Assembly: GCA_020162035.1 (NCBI GenBank)
Contig: JAIUNM010000004.1
Coordinates: 124,001 to 188,000 of the forward strand
Direction of reading: 5' to 3'
Length of the DNA stretch: 64,000 bases
Source of the DNA: Bacteroidota bacterium
Lineage (GTDB): Bacteria > Bacteroidota > Bacteroidia > B-17B0 > Aurantibacillaceae
Shown here: positions 27,120 through 35,583 of the stretch, one piece after another
How the letters are laid out: each line of letters begins with the position of its first letter
Numbering within the stretch: the first letter of the stretch is position 1
Notes under the pieces: generated by a model
Told to the model about the DNA's origin: nothing
Seen by the model: only the letters and a program-made list of their open reading frames with translations
The model's database searches: none
Made by a program: the position numbers and the translations under genes

Positions 27120-28859
27120 ATGAATTCAAAATTTTTACGCACAATTGGAACCGGACTTTCGGTAGCTTTAATTTTAACAAGCTGTAATGGCTTGGGTAAA
27201 ATGGTTAAAAAACAAAAAGATATACAGTACAAAGTAACACCAAACCCTATAGAAATGCATGGTGATAGTGTGCAATTTAGTGTAAGTGGTAAATTTAACC
27301 CAAAATTATTTGCTAAAAAAGTAACTTTAACATTAACTCCGGTTGTAAAAGGTGTAAACGGAACTGAAAAAGCATTAAAACCAGTAATTTTAGTTGGCGA
27401 AAAAGCTACAGGAAGTGGTCAAAAAATTGGATTTTCGAGCGGTGGTTCATTTAACTATACTTCAGAAAAATTTTTATACGAACCAAGTATGCGCAACGCT
27501 AAAGTTGAATTAAGAGGTGTTGGAACTGTTAAAAAGAAAGAGAAAAAATTTGACCCAGTTGAATTAGCTGACGCAACAAATGTAACGCCATTATTAGTTC
27601 GTAACGATGAAAAACCAGTTATGGGTAAAGATGCGTTTGTTAAATCTACTCCTGTTGATCAATCAACTCATATTTATTATCAAATTAACCAATCTAACGT
27701 TCGCCCGGGCGAATTAAAAAGCGAAGAAGCAAAAGCATTCCGCAGTTTTATTGATGCAAACTTAAGTTCTGTTTGGTACGAGTTTAAAGGAATAACAGTA
27801 TCAGCTTACGCTTCGCCAGATGGTGAAACAGATAAAAACGAAAACTTAGCAAAAGATCGTGCTACTTCTGGTTCTAATGCTATTATGGGCGAATTTAAAT
27901 CTAATAAAGATAAAAATGTAACTTTTGGTAAAACTAAAGAACAATATACAGTTGGCACAACAAAAGAAGACTGGGAAGGTTTTAAATCTTTAATGGAAGC
28001 AAGCACTATGACTGATAAAGATTTAATTTTACGCGTTTTAACTATGTATTCTGATGCTGACCAACGCCGTAAAGAAATTAAAAACTTATCAAAAACATAT
28101 ACTGAATTAGCTGATAAAGTATTACCAAAATTACGCCGTTCTGAAATTACAGTTAACGTAAATAAAAAATCTCGTACTGATGAGCAAATTACAGCTTTAA
28201 TGATTACAAAACCTGATAGCTTATCAATTGAAGAGTTATTGTATGGTGCTAATTTAACTAATGATATTAATACAAAAGTTCAAGTTTATACTTCTGCCGA
28301 AAAACAATTTGGAAGTGATTGGAGAGCATCTAACAACTTAGGCTGTGCTTTATTATTACAAAACAAAGTAACCGAAGCTGCTGATGCATTTAAACGCTCA
28401 GAAAAAGTAGCTAATGGTCAACCTGCTGTTTACAATAACTTAGGAATTATTGAAGCTAAAAATGGTAACCGTTCTGCTGCTCGCGAATTATACAAAAAAG
28501 CAGGAGGTTCAACTGAATCTAAATACAACACAGGTATTTTAGATATTCGTGATGGAAAATATGCTGATGCATTAAGTAATTTTGGTGAAACTAAAGATTT
28601 TAATAAAGCTTTAGCTACATTATTAACTGGTAATGCAACTGGTGTTAACGCAATTTTAGACGGTGGTACAGATAAGGAAAAAGCTTATAGCGATTATTTA
28701 AGAGCTGTAGCTGCTGCTAAAGGTGGAAATAATGCAGATGCTATTGCAAATCTTAAAAAAGCAATTGAAAAAGATGCAACATTAAAAGCTTGGGCTAAAG
28801 ATGATGTTGAATTTGTAAAAATGCGTGCTGATGCTGGTTTTACTAGCTTAGTAAACTAA
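27120..28859 (+). CDS. Outer-membrane lipoprotein with OmpA-like and TPR regions
   Basis: 579 residues. The lipobox is LILTSC (Cys 22). A beta-rich N-terminal part (25-160) is followed by a segment of OmpA-like type (about 175-370), seen in GITVSAYASPDGETDKNENL and KDRATSGSNAIM, the SAYAS..D pattern typical of peptidoglycan-binding OmpA domains. A helical TPR region fills the rest (AVYNNLGIIEAKNGNRSAAR; YADALSNFGETKDF). This suggests a lipoprotein anchoring the outer membrane to the wall and binding partners through its TPRs. Its coding sequence looks less A/T-biased than its neighbours, with frequent CGT/CGC arginine codons, which may mean high expression. Exact role unknown. Confidence 0.75.
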   Translation: MNSKFLRTIGTGLSVALILTSCNGLGKMVKKQKDIQYKVTPNPIEMHGDSVQFSVSGKFNPKLFAKKVTLTLTPVVKGVNGTEKALKPVILVGEKATGSGQKIGFSSGGSFNYTSEKFLYEPSMRNAKVELRGVGTVKKKEKKFDPVELADATNVTPLLVRNDEKPVMGKDAFVKSTPVDQSTHIYYQINQSNVRPGELKSEEAKAFRSFIDANLSSVWYEFKGITVSAYASPDGETDKNENLAKDRATSGSNAIMGEFKSNKDKNVTFGKTKEQYTVGTTKEDWEGFKSLMEASTMTDKDLILRVLTMYSDADQRRKEIKNLSKTYTELADKVLPKLRRSEITVNVNKKSRTDEQITALMITKPDSLSIEELLYGANLTNDINTKVQVYTSAEKQFGSDWRASNNLGCALLLQNKVTEAADAFKRSEKVANGQPAVYNNLGIIEAKNGNRSAARELYKKAGGSTESKYNTGILDIRDGKYADALSNFGETKDFNKALATLLTGNATGVNAILDGGTDKEKAYSDYLRAVAAAKGGNNADAIANLKKAIEKDATLKAWAKDDVEFVKMRADAGFTSLVN

Positions 28860-28881
28860 ATATAAAACTCTACTAAAAGCT

Positions 28882-28912
28882 AAAGCTGACCATAATTGGT
28901 CAGCTTTTTTTT
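28882..28912 (+). terminator. Rho-independent terminator
   Basis: Perfect stem AAAGCTGACC (28882-28891) / GGTCAGCTTT (28898-28907), 6-nt loop, T-tract to 28912. Ends the OmpA/TPR lipoprotein gene. Confidence 0.88.
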
Positions 28913-28999
28913 GGTATATAATTTAAAAATAATGGATATACATTCCCATATTTTGTTCCGAGTAACAATATTTTAAACTATATGTTAAATGTTAGGTAA

Positions 29000-29614
29000 A
29001 TGAAAGCGTTTTGGATTATATTTTGTCTATTTTTTCTAAATAAATTTAAAGGGCAATTTATTGTTAAAATTAAAATTATAGATGCTGTTCATACAGAGCC
29101 GCTCCCTTTTGCAAAAGTATTTTATAAATGCAATGAAAATTCAAAAGATAGCATCATTCTCAATATAGACGGAGAGGCTTGTATTAAAAATGTAAAACCT
29201 AATTCTAAAATCGATCTTTTTTTTAATTATTACGCATATCAAAAGATGGACACTGTTGTGTTTATTAAAAAGAACGTACAGATTATATTTTACTTAAAAC
29301 CAGACACAACAATTAAATTAGATGAAATTGATATTAATTGGGGGTATTTTTACAATTCAATAAAAGCTAATGAAAACATTAAGGAAAATAATTTAAATTT
29401 TATTTTTAGTGATTTAACGAAAAAGAACATCAAAAACATCAAAAAATTAACCAACAATTACAATGTAAAGTTAGTTTTTCTTAAACATGGTTTCATTAAT
29501 GATTCAGTAAGGGCCTACAATAGTATTATTTTTAATTATCTAAAAAATAAATTTGGTTATAATTTTGAAAAAGATTTTGTGATAGTTAAAAAATGCGTGC
29601 AACTATCTAACTAA
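29000..29614 (+). CDS. Exported protein with carboxypeptidase-regulatory-like domain
   Basis: 204 residues. A short signal peptide (MKAFWIIFCLFFLNKFKGQ) is followed by an Ig-like CarboxypepD_reg-type domain (FIVKIKIIDAVHTEPLPFA, VKPNSKIDLFFNYYAYQKMD). The C-terminal half is lysine/asparagine-rich and helical. Function unknown. It stands alone between the terminator at 28912 and a convergent lipoprotein gene. The 209 bp after it hold no recognisable feature. Confidence 0.65.
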   Translation: MKAFWIIFCLFFLNKFKGQFIVKIKIIDAVHTEPLPFAKVFYKCNENSKDSIILNIDGEACIKNVKPNSKIDLFFNYYAYQKMDTVVFIKKNVQIIFYLKPDTTIKLDEIDINWGYFYNSIKANENIKENNLNFIFSDLTKKNIKNIKKLTNNYNVKLVFLKHGFINDSVRAYNSIIFNYLKNKFGYNFEKDFVIVKKCVQLSN

Positions 29615-29823
29615 TACAAAAATGAATACATTTTTGGTTTAAAATTATTTTAATGTTTACTAAATTCTATTATAAAAAAATTCAATTGTGAATTATTTTT
29701 TTCTTTTGCTAGTATTAACAAGTATCAGTTTTTTTACAATTTTATGTAAAGCCATTGTTTGTTTACTAGTTTTAAAACAAATGTAAATAAATTGCTTGTA
29801 CAAACATTTTTAGGGACGACTAA

Positions 29824-30210
29824 TTAATCGCCTTCGGTTACAGCAAGAGTAATTTCAACAGTTTCTTTATTTCTAATTTTAATAGGAGCACCACCAATAA
29901 CTTTACCTCCGTTAACTAAAACTTGGCTATCAATTCCATTACCATATAAATAATAATTTCCTTTATAGCATTTTATTTCAAATTCGCCTTGTGCATTTGC
30001 TTGCACTTTATCATCATAAACACTTAAGTCTTCGCCAGGAAAATCTTTAGCGTTAAACTTAATATAAACTATTGCATTTGCAATAATTTTAGAGTGATGC
30101 TTAACTACACCTTTAATTGTTGCATTGCCTCCTAATTGATTTTTTTTACAAGAAATAAAAATTAAACTTGTTGCAATTAATACTAACGTTACTATTCTTC
30201 TAATTAGCAT
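29824..30210 (-). CDS. Small lipoprotein with Ig-like fold, partner of the di-haem peroxidase gene
   Basis: 128 residues from ATG 30210 (an earlier TTG/other start to 30234 is inside the upstream gene and lacks a signal). Lipobox LIFISC is followed by KKNQLGG and a carboxypeptidase-regulatory-like beta domain (NATIKGVVKHHSKIIANAIV, GEFEIKCYKGNYYLYGNG). The start overlaps the end of the peroxidase gene by 11 bp, so the two are translated together and probably work together at the outer membrane. No metal or haem motif is seen in it. Function unknown. Confidence 0.72.
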   Translation of the reverse strand: MLIRRIVTLVLIATSLIFISCKKNQLGGNATIKGVVKHHSKIIANAIVYIKFNAKDFPGEDLSVYDDKVQANAQGEFEIKCYKGNYYLYGNGIDSQVLVNGGKVIGGAPIKIRNKETVEITLAVTEGD

Positions 30211-31246
30211 TGGGGTCTGAAAAACGTTTATCATTTATAAATTTATAATCGGTTAAAGTATTTAAAAAACTAATAATGTCACTTTTTTCACTTTCAGTCA
30301 TAACAATTCCGTTAGGAATTAATAATGGGTCTATATTTAAAGTATTAGTTATTGGTGTAGTGTAATGATTTAAACATTCTTGTAATGTTTTAAATCTTCC
30401 ATCGTGCATATATGGTTCGGTTAAAGCTACATTGCGTAAACTTGGTGTTTTAAATTTATACCTATCAGTTGTTAAGTTTGAAATGAGTTCATGCCCTTTA
30501 TCATTAACTAATGAAGGAGTTAAGCCATTACTACGCTCAACAAAATCGCTAAACAAAGGTTCTTTATGGCAACTGTTGCATTTTGAAAGAAATAAATTAT
30601 AACCTCTTAACTCTGCATCTGTTAAATTAACGTTGTTTTCATTACGTTTCCACAAATCGTATTTACTGTTATAACTCACCATTAATCCCATAAACTGTGC
30701 AATTGATTGAGATAAATTTTTTGTGTCAATTAATTTATTATCAAACGCATCAGCAAACATTTGTGTGTATTTAGATGATGCCTTTAGTTTATCTAATACC
30801 GGTGTTATACTTGCCCCCATTTCTAAAGTATTTGTAATAGGTGCAATGGGTTGACTTTCGATATGGTTTATGCCACCGTCGTGCATAAAATTTGGATGCC
30901 ATGTTAAATTAAATATTCCTGGTGCATTTCTTGTACCTAAGCGTTCATGTATTCCGTGGCTTACATCATGATCGAAATGTGCAAACGCAGAAAATTGTTG
31001 ATGACAAGAACTACATGAAACAGAATTATCCTCGCTCATAATTGGATCGTAAAAAAGTTCGCGCCCTAATTTAAAACGTGCTTCTGAAATAGGATTGCCT
31101 GTATATGTATATATAGGATTGGGCCAACCTTGTGGTATTATTTCTTGCAAATTATCAGATGGAAGTATTTTTTTTATTTTAGGATCTACTTTACAACTTA
31201 TGATTATAAAAAATGATACAACAACTATTAAACTGTTTTTTTTCAA
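30200..31246 (-). CDS. Di-haem cytochrome c peroxidase / MauG-family lipoprotein
   Basis: 348 residues. Lipobox FIIISC (Cys 18). Two haem-binding motifs: CSSCH (78-82) and CNSCH (223-227). GTRNAPGIFNLTWHPNFMHD and TPSLRNVALTEPYMHDGRF are standard features of the CCP/MauG family, including the TPSLRN stretch. The enzyme reduces hydrogen peroxide or oxidises a protein or small substrate in the periplasm. It begins with TTG at 31246: the frame has no ATG before an upstream stop at 31273, and only this start gives the complete lipoprotein signal. Operon with the overlapping small lipoprotein. Confidence 0.9.
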   Translation of the reverse strand: MKKNSLIVVVSFFIIISCKVDPKIKKILPSDNLQEIIPQGWPNPIYTYTGNPISEARFKLGRELFYDPIMSEDNSVSCSSCHQQFSAFAHFDHDVSHGIHERLGTRNAPGIFNLTWHPNFMHDGGINHIESQPIAPITNTLEMGASITPVLDKLKASSKYTQMFADAFDNKLIDTKNLSQSIAQFMGLMVSYNSKYDLWKRNENNVNLTDAELRGYNLFLSKCNSCHKEPLFSDFVERSNGLTPSLVNDKGHELISNLTTDRYKFKTPSLRNVALTEPYMHDGRFKTLQECLNHYTTPITNTLNIDPLLIPNGIVMTESEKSDIISFLNTLTDYKFINDKRFSDPNAN

Positions 31247-31325
31247 ACCGATAATTTTATAAATACTAAGTTACAAAACAAAAAACAACTTTATATTAAA
31301 ATTAACAAAAACTAATAAAAATAGA

Positions 31326-33422
31326 TTAGCCAATTTTACTCCAATTTGGTTTATTTACATCAACATTATTTAAAGTATTGAGAATTGATTTGTTTTTCTC
31401 TAAAATTAGTTGTTCATCTTCAATTAATAATGTTTCTGCGGCTTTTCTAGCTTCATTTAAAATCTGCCCATCTTGTGCAAGATTTGCTAATTTTAAATCC
31501 ATTACCCCGCTTTGTTGAGTACCGCCAATATCGCCAGGGCCACGCAGCTTTAAATCAACTTCGCTTATATAAAAACCGTCATTACTTTCTACCATTGTTT
31601 TCATTCGTAATTTACTGTCATTACTTAATTTTACGCCGGTTAATAAAACACAAAAACTTTGTTCTGCTCCCCTACCCACTCTACCACGTAGCTGATGTAA
31701 TTGTGATAACCCAAATCTTTCTGCACTTTCAATAATCATAACGCTTGCATTTGGCACATTAACTCCAACTTCAATAACAGTAGTTGCAACCATAATTTGT
31801 GTTTCATTTTTAATAAAACGTTGCATTTCTTGTTCTTTTTGTTCGTTATTTAATTTACCATGCACAATGCTAATTTGATATTTAGGGATAGGAAATTCAT
31901 TTAATAAATTATCATAACCTTGTTGTAAATTTTGATAATCCATTTTTTCACTTTCTTGAATTAACGGATAAACTATATAAACTTGTCTTCCTTTTGCAAT
32001 TTCTTCGCGCATAAAACCAAATACGCTTAAACGTTGGGCTTCGGTAAAATGAATTGTTTTAATAGGTTTTCTTCCTGGAGGCAATTCATCAATTACACTT
32101 ACATCTAAATCGCCATACAATGTCATTGCTAAAGTACGTGGTATTGGAGTTGCAGTCATAATTAACATATGTGGAGGAAACGTGTTTTTTGCGTGTAATT
32201 TTGCACGTTGTGCTACTCCAAATCGATGTTGTTCATCTATAACAACTAAACCTAAATTTTTAAATACAACTGGGTCTTCTATTAAAGCATGGGTGCCAAT
32301 TAACAAATTTAATTCGCCATTTTTTAATTGCTCTAAAGTTTGTTTACGTTGTTTAGTTTTGGTATTACCAGTTAAAAGTTCAACATTAATGGCTAATGGT
32401 TTTAATAAATCAATAAAGGTTTGGTAATGTTGTTGAGCTAATATTTCGGTGGGAGCCATTAAACATGTTTGAAAACCATTATCAAGCGCTAAAAGCATGC
32501 TCATTAAGGCAACCATTGTTTTGCCGCTTCCAACATCTCCTTGTATTAATCTATTCATTTGTTTTCCACTTCCTAAATCAACATGAATTTCTTTTAATAC
32601 TTTTTTTTGTGCATTGGTTAAATTAAATGGCAAGTATGATTTGTAAAATGAATTAAAAAAGAAACCAACTTTATTAAATACAAACCCTTTGCTAATTGTA
32701 TTACGCAATTTATTACTTTTTAAAAGTTTAAGTTGAATAAAAAATAACTCTTCAAACTTTATACGGTAAATTGCTTGTTTTAATTCTTGTTCATTTGAAG
32801 GAAAATGTATTTGTAGTATTGATTTATATTTTGAAATTAAATTGTTTTCGTTGATTAAATCTGTGCTCAAATTTTCAATTACATCAGTTTCTTTTAAGTT
32901 AATTAAAACTGTTTTTAAAACTCTTCGTATTCCTTCGCTGTCAAGTCCTTTAATTTTTAATTTTTCGGTACTGTTATAAACTCCTTGATAAGCATTAAAT
33001 TGCTGTAATTTTTCTTCATTAAATTCATCAATTTCAGGGTGTGCAATGTTGTGTCTACCTTTAAAATTTGTTGGTTTTCCAAAAACAATGTATTCTATTC
33101 CTGTTTTAAGCTTTTGAGCAATATAATTATAGCCTTTAAACCAAACTAACTCAATAAATCCTGTATTATCTTTAAAAACAACAACTAAACGCTTAGCTTG
33201 TTTTAAACCAATAATTTCTAACGAATGAACTACACCTCGCAATTGCACATAGGGTAATTCTTCTTCTATTTCATTTATTCTGTTAAATTTTGTCCTATCA
33301 ACATACCTAAACGGGAAATAATTTAATAAATCGCCACAAGTAAAAATATTGAGTTCTTTTTTTAAAACTTCAGCTTTAATAGGTCCAATTCCTTTAATAT
33401 ACTCTATTGGTGTATTAAACAT
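31326..33422 (-). CDS. recG: ATP-dependent DNA helicase RecG
   Basis: 698 residues. N-terminal wedge/OB region (about 55-150), then helicase domain with Walker A GDVGSGKT (295-302), the DEQH box (DEQHRFGVAQR), TATPIPRTL, and the C-terminal motif AERFGLSQLHQLRGRVGRG. RecG remodels branched DNA and stalled replication forks. Length and motif order are standard. It is divergent from the GTG-started gene at 33501. Confidence 0.97.
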   Translation of the reverse strand: MFNTPIEYIKGIGPIKAEVLKKELNIFTCGDLLNYFPFRYVDRTKFNRINEIEEELPYVQLRGVVHSLEIIGLKQAKRLVVVFKDNTGFIELVWFKGYNYIAQKLKTGIEYIVFGKPTNFKGRHNIAHPEIDEFNEEKLQQFNAYQGVYNSTEKLKIKGLDSEGIRRVLKTVLINLKETDVIENLSTDLINENNLISKYKSILQIHFPSNEQELKQAIYRIKFEELFFIQLKLLKSNKLRNTISKGFVFNKVGFFFNSFYKSYLPFNLTNAQKKVLKEIHVDLGSGKQMNRLIQGDVGSGKTMVALMSMLLALDNGFQTCLMAPTEILAQQHYQTFIDLLKPLAINVELLTGNTKTKQRKQTLEQLKNGELNLLIGTHALIEDPVVFKNLGLVVIDEQHRFGVAQRAKLHAKNTFPPHMLIMTATPIPRTLAMTLYGDLDVSVIDELPPGRKPIKTIHFTEAQRLSVFGFMREEIAKGRQVYIVYPLIQESEKMDYQNLQQGYDNLLNEFPIPKYQISIVHGKLNNEQKEQEMQRFIKNETQIMVATTVIEVGVNVPNASVMIIESAERFGLSQLHQLRGRVGRGAEQSFCVLLTGVKLSNDSKLRMKTMVESNDGFYISEVDLKLRGPGDIGGTQQSGVMDLKLANLAQDGQILNEARKAAETLLIEDEQLILEKNKSILNTLNNVDVNKPNWSKIG

Positions 33423-33493
33423 TATACTAAATTACAACATTGTAAGTGTTGATATTATTTATTTTTATTTAAAAATACACATAGTATTGCGAA

Positions 33494-33501
33494 TAATTTT
33501 G
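33494..33501 (+). promoter_or_regulatory. Candidate -7 element (TAATTTTG) overlapping a GTG start
   Basis: Matches TAnnTTTG. The last base is the G of GTG 33501, and GTG 33507 lies 5 nt further. If used, transcription would begin at about the second GTG. Confidence 0.35.
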
Positions 33502-34181
33502 TGTTAGTGAAATACTTAATTTTTATTTTTAGTTTAATTAGCTTAAATGGATCTGTAAACGCACAGTTTTTAGATACCTTACATGAAGTTTTTAATCATA
33601 AAAGTAGTATTGATGCGAGATTAGAGTCGAGATATAGTTTTATTGATAATGAACTTATAAGTGTTAGAGGTGTTAGATTAGGCGTTGCATACCAACGCAA
33701 AATGCGAATTGGTGGTGGAATTAGTTGGCTTAACTCTATGCATCCTGAAACTTTTTATGAAACTAAAGTTGATGGTACTATTGATACAGTATTTAGAAAT
33801 TTAAAATTTACCTATTTATGTTATTATGTAGATTTTGTTTTTTATAAAACAAAACGCTGGCAATTAAGCGTACCAATACAAGCAGGAACAGGATTAGCTT
33901 GGTGGCAAAAACAAAGTAAATTAAACTTTTATACGGGCGATAAAAAGCATTTTTTTATATTGTATGAACCAGGAATTACCGTACAATACAAAATTTTTAG
34001 ATGGTTTGGTTTAGGTGCAGATGTGGCTTACAGGTTTACTGCATTAAATAATAAAAAAATAGGCGAAAAATTAAATTCGCCTACTTACAGTTTAAAAATT
34101 TTAATTTGGTTTGATCAATTGTATTTTACTAGCTTTCCTAAATCAAAAATTACACAAAAATTTGGACCTGCTATTTGGTAA
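33501..34181 (+). CDS. Small outer-membrane beta-barrel-like exported protein
   Basis: 226 residues from GTG 33501; a second GTG at 33507 would remove two residues and is equally likely because a -7-like element (33494-33501) overlaps the first. A signal peptide (VKYLIFIFSLISLNGSVNAQ) is followed by alternating hydrophobic/polar strands (YQRKMRIGGGISWLN; WFGLGADVAYRF) ending in aromatic residues, as in outer-membrane barrels. No family is recognised. It ends directly against the convergent gene at 34182 with no spacer. Confidence 0.65.
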   Translation: MLVKYLIFIFSLISLNGSVNAQFLDTLHEVFNHKSSIDARLESRYSFIDNELISVRGVRLGVAYQRKMRIGGGISWLNSMHPETFYETKVDGTIDTVFRNLKFTYLCYYVDFVFYKTKRWQLSVPIQAGTGLAWWQKQSKLNFYTGDKKHFFILYEPGITVQYKIFRWFGLGADVAYRFTALNNKKIGEKLNSPTYSLKILIWFDQLYFTSFPKSKITQKFGPAIW

Positions 34182-34532
34182 TTAAAATACTTTTAAGGCT
34201 TCAAAACATTTAAGATCGCCAGCAGAACCAAGAAATTCAGCATCAATACCCACTAAACCAACTTTTTTACTTTGTTCTTTTGTTAATGCTCTATTTGGAA
34301 ACCAACGATCATCTTGCACTTTTAATTCAATATCTTTATCAGCCAAAACTTGGTTTAATTGTTTTTGAGTTAAAAACAATACCCCTTCTTCTTCATCTTC
34401 ATCTTCATTTTCAATGTTTAAAATATTACCTACTAATTTTAATTTTGGCACATCTGGTTTATATTTAAAATCTAAACCATCTTGACTATTAATTTCTATA
34501 TATTGAATATCGGTTATATGTATTTGAGCCAT
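34182..34532 (-). CDS. Acidic cytoplasmic protein of unknown function
   Basis: 116 residues from ATG 34532; the frame is open to 34577 but MAQIHITDIQYIEINS is the more natural start. The middle holds an acidic run (ENEDEDEEEG at about residue 47) and the end reads KVGLVGIDAEFLGSAGDLKC. No signal peptide, membrane helix or catalytic motif. I do not recognise the family. Confidence 0.65.
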   Translation of the reverse strand: MAQIHITDIQYIEINSQDGLDFKYKPDVPKLKLVGNILNIENEDEDEEEGVLFLTQKQLNQVLADKDIELKVQDDRWFPNRALTKEQSKKVGLVGIDAEFLGSAGDLKCFEALKVF

Positions 34533-34652
34533 TTTTAATTTTTTTGCAAGTTTAACAAATTCGTACAATTTAAACAACTAAATTTATTATTATTAATAAA
34601 GATTTTTTCAGCTATAGCTTAATTGTTTTTATTAATTGAGTTTTTATAAAAC

Positions 34653-34684
34653 AAAAAAACCTAAACTTTAAGTTTAGGTTTTTT
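34653..34684 (-). terminator. Terminator of the gldKLMN operon
   Basis: AACCTAAACTT (34658-34668) / AAGTTTAGGTT (34670-34680), extended by an A-run and T-run on either side. Minus-strand U-tract follows. It lies 17 bp after the gldN stop. Confidence 0.85.
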
Positions 34685-34700
34685 AATGATTTTAATAAAA

Positions 34701-35567
34701 TTAAAAATGCCACAAATCATGTTCCCATCTAAAAATATCTCCTTTAATTCTATCCGATTCTAATAGCGCATCAATACCTTTTGAGTAATTTTCAATGCTT
34801 CTATCGTAAACATTAGTTTCTTTTGTTACAGTACTTGCAAATTGCCTTTTCCAAAAGATATCTTCAAAGGTACGTCTCTCGCTATCATTTTTTGTGTTGT
34901 AAACTTCGTGTTTAGCAAAATATGGGCGACAAGCAGGGAAATAAATATAAAACATATTATTACAACCTAAATCCTCTTTCCCTTTAATTAAAGTACTAAT
35001 ACCTAATGCTATAATTCTAACTTCTAATACCGATTTTTGCTTATCAAAAAACCAGTCTTCTTTTAAATCTAGTCCGCAAAAATTCTCAAATATCCAAGTA
35101 GAGTCAGCAGGAGGTAATTTTTTTACTATTATTGCATTTCCTTCAGCATCAAACTCTTCTGTTTCTATAGAATCTGCTTGTAATACAAGTTTAGATTTAA
35201 TTTCAGCTTTTTCAAATTGAACTAAAAACTCTTCATCTTTAAAAGCAGCAATAGAGCCATTTAAAACGTATTTTAATACTGTTTGTATAAACGAAATTCT
35301 ACTTGTGCGATTATCTATTGGATAATACAACGGTTGATTTTGTTTTTCACGCAAATCAATTCTACGCCACACTCGTTTTTCCCATGCCACATCTGCTTCG
35401 CGTAAATGGGTATAAGGGATAAACTTTCTGTTGTTTGAATTTTCTTTTACATAAATACCATCATTATAATCACCAGGTTGTAAAATACTTTGTTGAGCAT
35501 TAACTTTAAAAGTTGATACTAAGACAATTGCAACAACTAGTTTTACAGAATTAATTATAGTTTTCAT
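34701..35567 (-). CDS. gldN: T9SS ring component GldN/PorN
   Basis: 288 residues with a signal peptide (VAIVLVSTFKVNAQ). The body shows typical GldN stretches: DGIYVKENSNNRKFIPYTHL, READVAWEKRVWRRIDLREK and NQPLYYPIDNRTSR, and a C-terminal DIFWKRQFASTVTKE. GldN/PorN forms the periplasmic/outer-membrane ring with the GldK lipoprotein. Last gene of gldK-gldL-gldM-gldN, 16 bp behind gldM, with the terminator right after it. Confidence 0.95.
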   Translation of the reverse strand: MKTIINSVKLVVAIVLVSTFKVNAQQSILQPGDYNDGIYVKENSNNRKFIPYTHLREADVAWEKRVWRRIDLREKQNQPLYYPIDNRTSRISFIQTVLKYVLNGSIAAFKDEEFLVQFEKAEIKSKLVLQADSIETEEFDAEGNAIIVKKLPPADSTWIFENFCGLDLKEDWFFDKQKSVLEVRIIALGISTLIKGKEDLGCNNMFYIYFPACRPYFAKHEVYNTKNDSERRTFEDIFWKRQFASTVTKETNVYDRSIENYSKGIDALLESDRIKGDIFRWEHDLWHF

Positions 35568-35583
35568 AGCCTAAATTTTAAAA

